From the NCBI GenBank assembly GCA_001829505.1, contig MIBK01000084.1, positions 7,660 through 15,784 of the forward strand: DNA of 8,125 nt, read 5' to 3'. Under the pieces are notes generated by a model. The model was not told the DNA's origin. It saw only the letters and a program-made list of their open reading frames with translations, and did not search any database. The translations under genes were made by a program, and so were the position numbers. Shown here piece after piece: positions 1-6,307 of this stretch (position 1 is the stretch's first letter; every line of letters begins with the position of its first letter). Origin of the DNA: Spirochaetes bacterium RBG_16_67_19. Lineage in GTDB: Bacteria; Spirochaetota; Spirochaetia; SZUA-6; DRHE01.

Positions 1-277
1 CGGGCACTGGATCGGCGATCCGCCCCGGCCCGGCCGGCCCCTGGCGGTGAAGCTGAGGCACGGTCCGACGAGGATCCCGGCCGCGGTCTGCCCGGCGGGC
101 GAGGGAAGCTGGGAGGTCAGCCTGGAGCGCGGAGACCCCGGCATCGCCCCGGGGCAGTTCACGGTGTTCTACGACGGGGAGACCTGCCTGGGCTGCGCCC
201 GGGTGCTGCCCGAGTCCGCCGAGGCGGCCCGGACTTCGCGGGCCAGCCCGCGCCCGGCCTCCCGCAGCCTGGCCTGA
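1..277 (+). CDS. mnmA: tRNA-specific 2-thiouridylase MnmA, C-terminal fragment
   Basis: MnmA uses sulfur relayed from a cysteine desulfurase to thiolate uridine 34 in the wobble position of Lys, Glu and Gln tRNAs; it is cytosolic. Only the last ~91 codons are here, in the frame beginning at base 2, and the gene starts outside the window. The translation contains the C-terminal beta-barrel pattern of the family: a GHWIGD-like start, a V-K-L-R-H strand, a 'PAAVCP' strand, then 'APGQFTVFYDGETCLG' at about 148-192, equivalent to the PGQ-x-x-VFYDG-x-x-CLGGG end of known MnmA proteins. The catalytic cysteines and the ATP-binding PP-loop lie off the left edge. After the conserved end (about base 210) there is a ~22-residue Ala/Ser/Arg tail ending at TGA 275-277, read antisense to the end of the flavodiiron gene. 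The family call rests on this C-terminal signature only. Confidence 0.85.
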   Translation, partial: GHWIGDPPRPGRPLAVKLRHGPTRIPAAVCPAGEGSWEVSLERGDPGIAPGQFTVFYDGETCLGCARVLPESAEAARTSRASPRPASRSLA

Positions 278-1452
278 GCCTCCTCCCGCGGGGCGCCGGG
301 GAACTCCACCGGGGGCAGGAGCTCCCAGCCCAGCCGGTAGCGCTCCACGATCTCCGCCAGCTCCTTGCCGCCCCCTCCGGCCAGCCAGCCGAAGGAGCCG
401 AAGGCCAGGACCTTCTTCCGCACCACCTTCTTGCGGGCCAGCTCGTCCAGAACGGCGGCCACCGGCGGGAACAGGCGGTACTCGTAGACCGGAGCGCCGA
501 TGGCGATGCCCGTGGATCGCCAGGCCGCGGCCAGGATGGGCGAGACGTGGCTCTGCGGGACGCGGAACACGTGGGCCCGCACCCCTTCCGCGGCGATGCC
601 TTCCAGCACGCTGCGCACGGCCCGCTCGGTCATGCCGTACATGCTGCCCCAGATCACCGTGATTTCCGGCTCGGCCGGCCCGCGCCCGTAGGCGCAGTAG
701 CGCTCGTACCAGGACTGGATGCGTCCCGGGTCCCGCCGCCAGACCGGGCCGTGGGCAGGGGCCACGATCCGGGGGCGCAGGGCCTTCAGGGCGCGCAGGG
801 CCCGCTCCACCGAGGAGGAGAAAGCGCCCAGGATGTTGGAGAAGTAGCGCAGGCTTTCCTCTTCGAACAGCGCCAGCTCGGGCTCGGAAAGCTGGTCGTC
901 GTAGGCGGCTTCGCCGATGGCCCCGAAGGAGCCGAAGGCGTCACAGGAGAACAGGGTGCCCGTGCCCGGCTCCCAGGTGGCGATGGTCTCCGGCCAGTGC
1001 ACGTTGGGGATCTCGTGGAACTCCAGGACTTTGCCGCCGCCCAGGTCCAGATGGTCCCCGGTGCCGACCGCCCGCCGCTCCTGGGCCAGGCCATAGAAGG
1101 CGTCGGCCATCCCCAGCCCCCGGGCGCTGGCGCAGAGCGTGAAGTCCGGGTGCAGGCGGGCGAAGGGCTCCAGCCAGCCGGTGTGGTCCGGCTCCAGGTG
1201 GTTGAGCACCACGTAGCGGATGTCCTGGAGGCGCACCCCCATGCGCTCCAGCTGGGCCAGCAGGGTCTGGGGCACCCCGTCCCAGCCGCAAACTCCGTCG
1301 ATCAGGGCGCACTCCCGGCCCTTGACCAGGAATGAGTTCATGGACACGCCATGCGGCAGGGGCCACAGGCCTTCGAACAAGATGTCCTGCCCCGCATTGG
1401 CCGAAAGGCGCCAGACGCCGTCGGCCACCAGGGTGGGATTCAGGGATGACAT
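169..1452 (-). CDS. Flavodiiron protein (A-type flavoprotein, O2/NO reductase)
   Basis: A 427-residue cytosolic flavodiiron protein, a family that reduces O2 to water and/or NO to N2O in anaerobes and microaerophiles. Residues 1 to about 255 form the metallo-beta-lactamase-like domain. All expected diiron ligands are visible: H85, E87, D89 and H90 in 'NHLEPDH', H152 in 'NVHWPET', D171 in 'SCDAFGSFG' and H234 in 'PAHGP'. Residues ~264-405 are the flavodoxin-like FMN domain, opening with the phosphate loop 'WGSMYGMTE' and including 'GAPVYEYRLFPP'. No rubredoxin or flavin-reductase domain is attached, so the electron donor must be separate. ATG 1452 is chosen because GGAGGT (1458-1463) lies 5 nt upstream. 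It follows apbE by 32 bp and is probably cotranscribed. The family's usual ~400 residues end near residue 409; the last 18 residues are antisense to mnmA. O2 versus NO preference cannot be read from sequence. Confidence 0.95.
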   Translation of the reverse strand: MSSLNPTLVADGVWRLSANAGQDILFEGLWPLPHGVSMNSFLVKGRECALIDGVCGWDGVPQTLLAQLERMGVRLQDIRYVVLNHLEPDHTGWLEPFARLHPDFTLCASARGLGMADAFYGLAQERRAVGTGDHLDLGGGKVLEFHEIPNVHWPETIATWEPGTGTLFSCDAFGSFGAIGEAAYDDQLSEPELALFEEESLRYFSNILGAFSSSVERALRALKALRPRIVAPAHGPVWRRDPGRIQSWYERYCAYGRGPAEPEITVIWGSMYGMTERAVRSVLEGIAAEGVRAHVFRVPQSHVSPILAAAWRSTGIAIGAPVYEYRLFPPVAAVLDELARKKVVRKKVLAFGSFGWLAGGGGKELAEIVERYRLGWELLPPVEFPGAPREEAQARLREAGRGLAREVRAASADSGSTRAQPRQVSPS

Positions 1453-1466
1453 GGAATACCTCCGAT

Positions 1467-1484
1467 ATTGCGGTTATTGCGGTT
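1467..1484. repeat. Two tandem copies of a 9-bp unit in the apbE-flavodiiron spacer
   Basis: ATTGCGGTT occurs twice in perfect tandem (1467-1475 and 1476-1484). The pair fills the space between the apbE stop codon (1485-1487) and the ribosome site of the downstream flavodiiron gene (1458-1463). It could be a slippage-prone spacer or a binding site; nothing in the sequence decides between these. Confidence 0.8.
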
Positions 1485-2462
1485 CTATGGCAGCTCGTAG
1501 CGGGTGAAACCGGCGGTGCGGTGGATGCGGCGGTCGTGGGTGATCAGCAGCCCTTCGTAGCCCTTCAGGGACCCGATCAGTTTCATTCCCTTCTCCAGCC
1601 CGAGCACGAAGACGGAGGTGGCCAGGGCGTCGGCGTCGAAGGCCGCGGGTCCCACGATGGTCACGGAGATCAGCTCCGTGGCCGAGTAGCCGGTGAGCGG
1701 ATTGATGATGTGGTGGAATTTCCTGTCCGGGTCGTAGTAGCGCTCGTAGTCCCCGGAAGTGAGCACGGCCAGGTCCGTGCAGCGGATGCGGGTGATGAAA
1801 TCCCGCGGATCGCGCGGGTTGCGCAGGGCCACCAGCCAGTCGCGGCGGCCTTCCGCCCGCCCCATGGCCCGGATGTCCCCGCCGGCGTCCACCAGGGCGT
1901 CGCGCACGCCCATGGCCCGCATGATCTCCAGGGCCCGGTCCACGGCGTAGCCCTTGGCGATCCCGCCCAGGGTGATCTTCTGTCCGGGGCCCAGGCGGAT
2001 GACCCCTTCGCCCAGCTGGATGCGCCGGTAGTCCACCCGGCGCAGGGTCCGCCGGACCTCCTCGTCGGTGGGCGCCCGCTTCAGCTCGCGGAAGCTGCGG
2101 TCGTAGAGCTCCAGGATCGGCTGCACGGTGATGTCGAAGGCCCCGCCGCTCAAGGCGCCGTACTCCAGGGACTTTCGCAGGTTGTCCTGCAGCTCCGCAG
2201 AGGGCCCCGCCAGGCGGCCTTCCCGGTTCAGGCGCCCCACCTCCGAGCTGTCCGAGTAGTGGCTGAGCAGGGCGTCCAGCCGGCGGAACTCGGCGAAGGC
2301 GGCCTCCACGGCCCGCTCGGCCAGCTCTTCGTTTCCGGCCGCCGCGGTGACGTTGACCACCGTGCCCATGGACTCGGTGCTGCGCGCCACGGTGTACAGA
2401 GGCGCGGTACAGGCTGTCGGGATAAGACCGCAGGCCAGGAGCGCCAGGATCAGATTACGCAC
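1485..2462 (-). CDS. apbE: FAD:protein FMN transferase (ApbE family), probable lipoprotein
   Basis: ApbE enzymes use FAD and Mg2+ to attach FMN covalently to a Thr/Ser of exported or membrane proteins such as NqrB/C, RnfG/D and FMN-binding-domain proteins. The 325-residue product has a hydrophobic N-terminus with cysteines at 11 (LLAC) and 18 (PTAC), either of which could be the lipid-modified residue, so export and anchoring outside the cytoplasm is likely. Family motifs appear in order: 'GGIAKGYAVDRA' (166-177), 'VDAGGDIRAMGR' (191-202), 'TSGDYERYY' (235-243), 'HHIINPLTGYSA' (250-261) and 'DADALATSVFVLG' (276-288). By spacing, D278 and T282 match the known Mg2+-binding Asp and Thr. Start is GTG at 2460-2462; no in-frame ATG/GTG/TTG precedes it closely and no Shine-Dalgarno is visible. 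No obvious acceptor protein is encoded in the window, so its target is unknown. A short spacer links it to the flavodiiron gene. Confidence 0.94.
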   Translation of the reverse strand: MRNLILALLACGLIPTACTAPLYTVARSTESMGTVVNVTAAAGNEELAERAVEAAFAEFRRLDALLSHYSDSSEVGRLNREGRLAGPSAELQDNLRKSLEYGALSGGAFDITVQPILELYDRSFRELKRAPTDEEVRRTLRRVDYRRIQLGEGVIRLGPGQKITLGGIAKGYAVDRALEIMRAMGVRDALVDAGGDIRAMGRAEGRRDWLVALRNPRDPRDFITRIRCTDLAVLTSGDYERYYDPDRKFHHIINPLTGYSATELISVTIVGPAAFDADALATSVFVLGLEKGMKLIGSLKGYEGLLITHDRRIHRTAGFTRYELP

Positions 2463-2473
2463 GCAGGTAAAAG

Positions 2474-2479
2474 ATACTA
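2474..2479 (-). promoter_or_regulatory. Candidate -10 box of apbE
   Basis: On the minus strand TAGTAT (4 of 6 matches to TATAAT) stands 11 nt before the GTG start of apbE. This would place the transcript start about 5 nt before the start codon and agrees with the absence of a Shine-Dalgarno. No convincing -35 box is present; the upstream bases belong to the pyrimidine-rich tail after the terminator hairpin. Tentative. Confidence 0.3.
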
Positions 2480-2501
2480 CCCGGGAATGGGGAAGGGAAG
2501 A

Positions 2502-2530
2502 ACCGGGAGTGGGCCGACTCCACTCCCGGT
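2502..2530 (-). terminator. Rho-independent terminator after the RRM gene
   Basis: A perfect 11-bp GC-rich stem (2502-2512 with 2520-2530) encloses a 7-nt loop. On the minus strand it starts 5 nt after the TGA stop of the RRM gene and is followed by the pyrimidine tract TTCTTCCCTTCCCC, which is T-containing but not a pure T run. The plus-strand downstream side has no T tract, so the direction is minus. It separates the three-gene unit from apbE; leakiness is possible because the U tract is weak. Confidence 0.72.
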
Positions 2531-2535
2531 GCGGC

Positions 2536-2832
2536 TCACCAGCGGTTCTGGGGCCTGCTGCGGCCGCCCCCGCGGGGGCCGTCCTCGCGCGGCTTGGCCA
2601 GGTTGACGTTCAGGCTGCGGCCTTCGAATTGCGTGTTGTTCAAAGCGGCGATGGCTTTTTCGGCCTCTTCCTGGGTGCTCATCTCCACGAAACCGAAACC
2701 GCGGGAGCTGTCGGAGCTTTTGTCCCTGACGACATTGGCGGACTCCACGGTGCCGTGGGCGGCGAAGAGGCTGCGCAACTGCTCATCGGTGACCGAATAC
2801 GACAGGCCGCCGACATAAAGCTTCTTCTGCAT
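2536..2832 (-). CDS. Small single-RRM RNA-binding protein
   Basis: A 98-residue protein that is almost entirely one RNA recognition motif, the fold that binds single-stranded RNA through aromatic residues on a beta sheet. RNP2 is 'LYVGGL' (5-10) and RNP1 is 'RGFGFVEM' (44-51), with Y6, F46 and F48 in the RNA-stacking positions. The helix 'TDEQLRSLFAAHG' and the 'EEAEKAIAALN' segment are typical. A short basic Gly/Arg tail (about 82-98) follows, as in bacterial and cyanobacterial Rbp proteins, some of which respond to cold. Start ATG 2832 has AGGAGG 5 nt upstream. It lies 33 bp after the zinc-finger-like gene, is last in the trio and is followed at once by a terminator. Its RNA targets are unknown; post-transcriptional control or RNA chaperoning is an inference from the fold. 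Confidence 0.95.
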   Translation of the reverse strand: MQKKLYVGGLSYSVTDEQLRSLFAAHGTVESANVVRDKSSDSSRGFGFVEMSTQEEAEKAIAALNNTQFEGRSLNVNLAKPREDGPRGGGRSRPQNRW

Positions 2833-2865
2833 GTGTTCCTCCTGGTTCGTTTGGGTAAAGGGACC

Positions 2866-3321
2866 TCAAGCCCCGGGGGCGCGGGAGCCCCGCAGGGAGC
2901 GCAGCGAGCTCTTGAGGGCCTCTCCGGTGATCGAGCGGAATTCCTTCAGGATGCGGCGGATGCGCATGCTGCGCAGCGCCGCCGGCATTCCGGAGGCCGC
3001 TGCTGCATCCGCCCCGGCACCGCCGGATCTGGCGCCCGGCTGGCGCAGAGCCTTGAGCCGGTGCAGGGCGCGCCTGCACTCGAACTGCAGCCGGGAGCCG
3101 GCCGGGCGGTCGCGGTGAGCGTCCAGGTGCCTGTGCCAGGCGGAGCAGTACTTGGCCCCCCGCAGGCAGTCGCCGATGCGCTGCCCGCAGTGCGCGCAGC
3201 TCCTCTGCCGGCCCAGCAGCTCGGCGCCAAGCTCCCGTTTCAGGGTCCGGATTTCCTTTCGCAGCTCATCCAGATCCTCCGCCGTCAGATCCTTGAGATT
3301 GCCCGCCTGGAAAAACCTCAC
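2866..3321 (-). CDS. Hypothetical protein with coiled-coil start and Cys/His zinc-finger-like cluster
   Basis: I do not recognise this 151-residue protein. Residues ~9-37 are charged and heptad-like ('TAEDLDELRKEIRTLKREL'), suggesting a helical or coiled-coil start. Residues 42-69 hold C42-x2-C45, C52, then 'KYCSAWHRHLDAHR' with C59, H63, H65 and H69; C42, C45, C59 and H63 could bind one zinc, resembling treble-clef fingers of the CxxCG...YCS type with the last Cys replaced by His. A Gly/Ala-rich linker (about 96-113) leads to a basic C-terminal helix region (115-148, 'RRILKEFRSITGEALK'). Overall it is strongly basic, which fits nucleic-acid binding, but that is inference. GTG 3321 is supported by an excellent AGGAGGT 5 nt upstream. 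That site overlaps the stop of the preceding ribbon-helix-helix gene, 3 nt away, so the two are probably translationally coupled. Confidence 0.75.
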   Translation of the reverse strand: MRFFQAGNLKDLTAEDLDELRKEIRTLKRELGAELLGRQRSCAHCGQRIGDCLRGAKYCSAWHRHLDAHRDRPAGSRLQFECRRALHRLKALRQPGARSGGAGADAAAASGMPAALRSMRIRRILKEFRSITGEALKSSLRSLRGSRAPGA

Positions 3322-3324
3322 GCT

Positions 3325-3471
3325 CTACCTCCTGGCCCCGCGCCGGCTCTCAACCGCTTTGCGCATCAGCTCGATGATTCCTTCCCGCATGGTCTTTCCC
3401 CGCTCGGCGCAGAGCGCCTTGAAGAAGTTTCGCAGCTCGTCGGGCACGTCTTTCACGAGGATGGCCGCCAT
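3325..3471 (-). CDS. Small ribbon-helix-helix (Arc/CopG-like) DNA-binding protein
   Basis: A 48-residue open frame, ATG at 3469-3471 to TAG at 3325-3327. It starts with a short beta strand ('AAILVKDVP'), continues with helix 1 ('DELRNFFKALCAERG'), a turn ('KTMREG') and helix 2 ('IIELMRKAVESRR'), ending in a basic tail. This is the ribbon-helix-helix layout of Arc, CopG and many antitoxins, which dimerise and insert the paired strand into the DNA major groove. The pattern 'VKDVPDELRNFFKALCAERGK' is close to the family form V-x-(N/D)-(L/V)-P-x-x-(L/V). No toxin of a known type follows; the next gene is the zinc-finger-like protein, so it looks like a stand-alone regulator. It has no Shine-Dalgarno, while a good promoter sits immediately upstream. 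Autoregulation through the palindrome at 3481-3494 is inferred. Confidence 0.85.
   Translation of the reverse strand: MAAILVKDVPDELRNFFKALCAERGKTMREGIIELMRKAVESRRGARR
3327..3333 (-). promoter_or_regulatory. Ribosome binding site overlapping the upstream stop codon
   Basis: AGGAGGT on the minus strand serves the GTG start at 3321 (5-nt spacing) and shares bases with the last Arg codons and the TAG stop of the ribbon-helix-helix gene. Ribosomes finishing the first gene would be placed to start the second. Confidence 0.8.
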
Positions 3472-3477
3472 GAAATA

Positions 3478-3506
3478 ACTATAATAGATATTATAAATAT
3501 TTCCAA
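3478..3506 (-). promoter_or_regulatory. Promoter of the ribbon-helix-helix/zinc-finger/RRM unit, probably leaderless
   Basis: In minus-strand sense, TTGGAA (3501-3506, 4 of 6 to TTGACA) and TATAGT (3478-3483, 5 of 6 to TATAAT) are separated by exactly 17 nt of AT-rich DNA, a sharp island in GC-rich surroundings. The -10 box ends 6 nt before the ATG, so the predicted transcript begins at the A of the start codon. No ribosome site exists in that gap, which fits a leaderless mRNA. Confidence 0.75.
3481..3494. promoter_or_regulatory. Candidate operator palindrome over the -10 box
   Basis: A perfect inverted repeat with 6-bp arms and a 2-bp centre (ATAATA-GA-TATTAT on the plus strand) overlaps the -10 box of the promoter driving the ribbon-helix-helix gene. 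Such proteins commonly bind short palindromes in their own promoters, so it is a natural self-repression site. AT-rich promoters form such palindromes by chance fairly easily, so the role is inferred. Confidence 0.5.
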
Positions 3507-3525
3507 GCCCCGCGCCCGGGTGAGC

Positions 3526-4920
<1,395 letters not shown>

Positions 4921-4933
4921 TGCCTCCCCCTTC

Positions 4934-6307
4934 TCAGGCCTGTCCGGGCCGGCTGTAGCTGCGGCCCGCGGTGCGCTGTTCCCAGCTCTCCTTGGGCTTT
5001 CCGGTTTCCACTTTCTCCATCGTAATGCAGTTCTCCACGGGGCAGACCAGGGAGCAGAGGTTGCAGCCCACGCATTCCTCCTCGTCCACGAAGGGCACCT
5101 GCAGGGCGGGCGCGGGGCCTGCGCCGTTGCCCTTGCCGTTGCGGTCCAGCTTGGCGATCGGGGTCACGGTGATGCTCTCCCGGCTGGCCGCCTCAAGGGC
5201 GGCGGGCAGCGGGCGGCCTTCGTGGTGGATGCACTGGTGCGCCCCGTCCCAGCAGGCCACGAAGCACAGGTTGCAGCCGATGCACTTGGAGGAATCGATG
5301 CGGGCCACGATCTTGTAGTTCAGGTCCAGGTGCTTCCACTCCGTGAGCCGGCCCAGGCTCGCCCCGCGGAAGTCCTCCAGGCCGCGGTAGCCCCTGGAGT
5401 CCATCCAGTTGGAAAGCCCGTCGCACATGTCCTCCACGATGCGGTAGCCGTGGTGCATGACCGCCGTGCACACCTGTACGGTGCCGCAGCCCAGCAGAAT
5501 GAACTCCGCCGCCTCCCTCCAGCCGCTGACTCCCCCAATGCCCGAAATGGGCAGGCCCACCTCCGGGTCGGAGGCGATCTGCTGCACCAGGTGCAGCGCG
5601 ATGGGCTTGACCGCCGGCCCGCAATAGCCGCCGTGGGCCGACATCCCTCCGACGTCCGGGCGCGGGGTCAGGGTGTCCAGGTCGATGCCGGTGATGGAGT
5701 TGATGGTGTTGATGGCCGACAGCGCGTCGGACCCGCCGCGGCGGGCGGCGCGGGCCACCAGGCGGATGTCGGTGACGTTCGGGGTGAGCTTGACCATCAC
5801 CGGGGTGCGGGCCGTCTCCTTGGCCCACTCGGTGATCTGGCAGGAATACTCCGGCACCTGCCCCACCGCGGCGCCCATGCCCCGCTCGCTCATCCCGTGC
5901 GGGCAGCCGAAGTTCAGCTCCAGGCCGTCGGCCCCGGCGTCCTCCGCGCGCTTGACGATGTCGTGCCAGGCCTCCCGCTTGGACTCCACCATCAGGGAGG
6001 CGATCACCGCGTGGCGGGGGTAGCGCTTCTTGACCTCGCTCAACTCCCGCAGGTTGTCCTCCACCGGGCGGTCGGAGATCAGCTCGATGTTGTTCAGGCC
6101 CATCATCCGCTGGCCGTTCCAGTCCACCGAGGAATAGCGCGAGGCCGTGTTGACCACCGGCTCCCCGATGGTTTTCCACACCGCCCCTCCCCAGCCCGCG
6201 TCGAAGGCCCGCATGATCTGCTGGCCGCTGTTGGTCGGGGGCGCGGAGGCCAGCCAGAAGGGGTTGGGGGAAGGAATGCCCATGAACACCGTGGAAAGAT
6301 CAGCCAT
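4934..6307 (-). CDS. preA: NAD-dependent dihydropyrimidine dehydrogenase, subunit PreA
   Basis: PreA is the pyrimidine-reducing subunit: FMN and two [4Fe-4S] clusters carry electrons from PreT to uracil or thymine. Residues 1 to about 320 form the dihydroorotate-dehydrogenase-like barrel. N132 and the general-acid C135 in 'LNFGCPHGMSERGMG', and N200/T201 in 'SAINTINS', match the active-site residues of mammalian dihydropyrimidine dehydrogenase. Ferredoxin motifs follow: C342/C345/C348/C352 ('CIGCNLCFVAC') and C412/C415/C418/C422 ('CVGCNLCSLVC'). At 457 residues it is longer than E. coli PreA (about 411), mainly because ~60 residues instead of ~23 separate the two motifs, including a Gly/Ala/Pro-rich stretch (about 390-403). 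Its ATG lies inside the last codons of preT (8-bp overlap), with a GAGG 9 nt upstream, so coupled synthesis of equal subunits is likely. Confidence 0.96.
   Translation of the reverse strand: MADLSTVFMGIPSPNPFWLASAPPTNSGQQIMRAFDAGWGGAVWKTIGEPVVNTASRYSSVDWNGQRMMGLNNIELISDRPVEDNLRELSEVKKRYPRHAVIASLMVESKREAWHDIVKRAEDAGADGLELNFGCPHGMSERGMGAAVGQVPEYSCQITEWAKETARTPVMVKLTPNVTDIRLVARAARRGGSDALSAINTINSITGIDLDTLTPRPDVGGMSAHGGYCGPAVKPIALHLVQQIASDPEVGLPISGIGGVSGWREAAEFILLGCGTVQVCTAVMHHGYRIVEDMCDGLSNWMDSRGYRGLEDFRGASLGRLTEWKHLDLNYKIVARIDSSKCIGCNLCFVACWDGAHQCIHHEGRPLPAALEAASRESITVTPIAKLDRNGKGNGAGPAPALQVPFVDEEECVGCNLCSLVCPVENCITMEKVETGKPKESWEQRTAGRSYSRPGQA

Noticed and set aside
3321..3325. Toxin-antitoxin pair formed by the ribbon-helix-helix protein and the zinc-finger-like protein.
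   Set aside because: The downstream product has no PIN, RelE, MazF or other toxin features I can recognise, and the third gene is an RRM protein. Kept as a general regulatory unit instead.
3507..3525. Terminator after hydA from the CCCG-GGCG-CGGG hairpin on the minus strand.
   Set aside because: The stem is only about 4 bp and is not followed by a T run; the AT-rich bases beyond it are the next promoter. Readthrough from hydA into the trio therefore remains possible.
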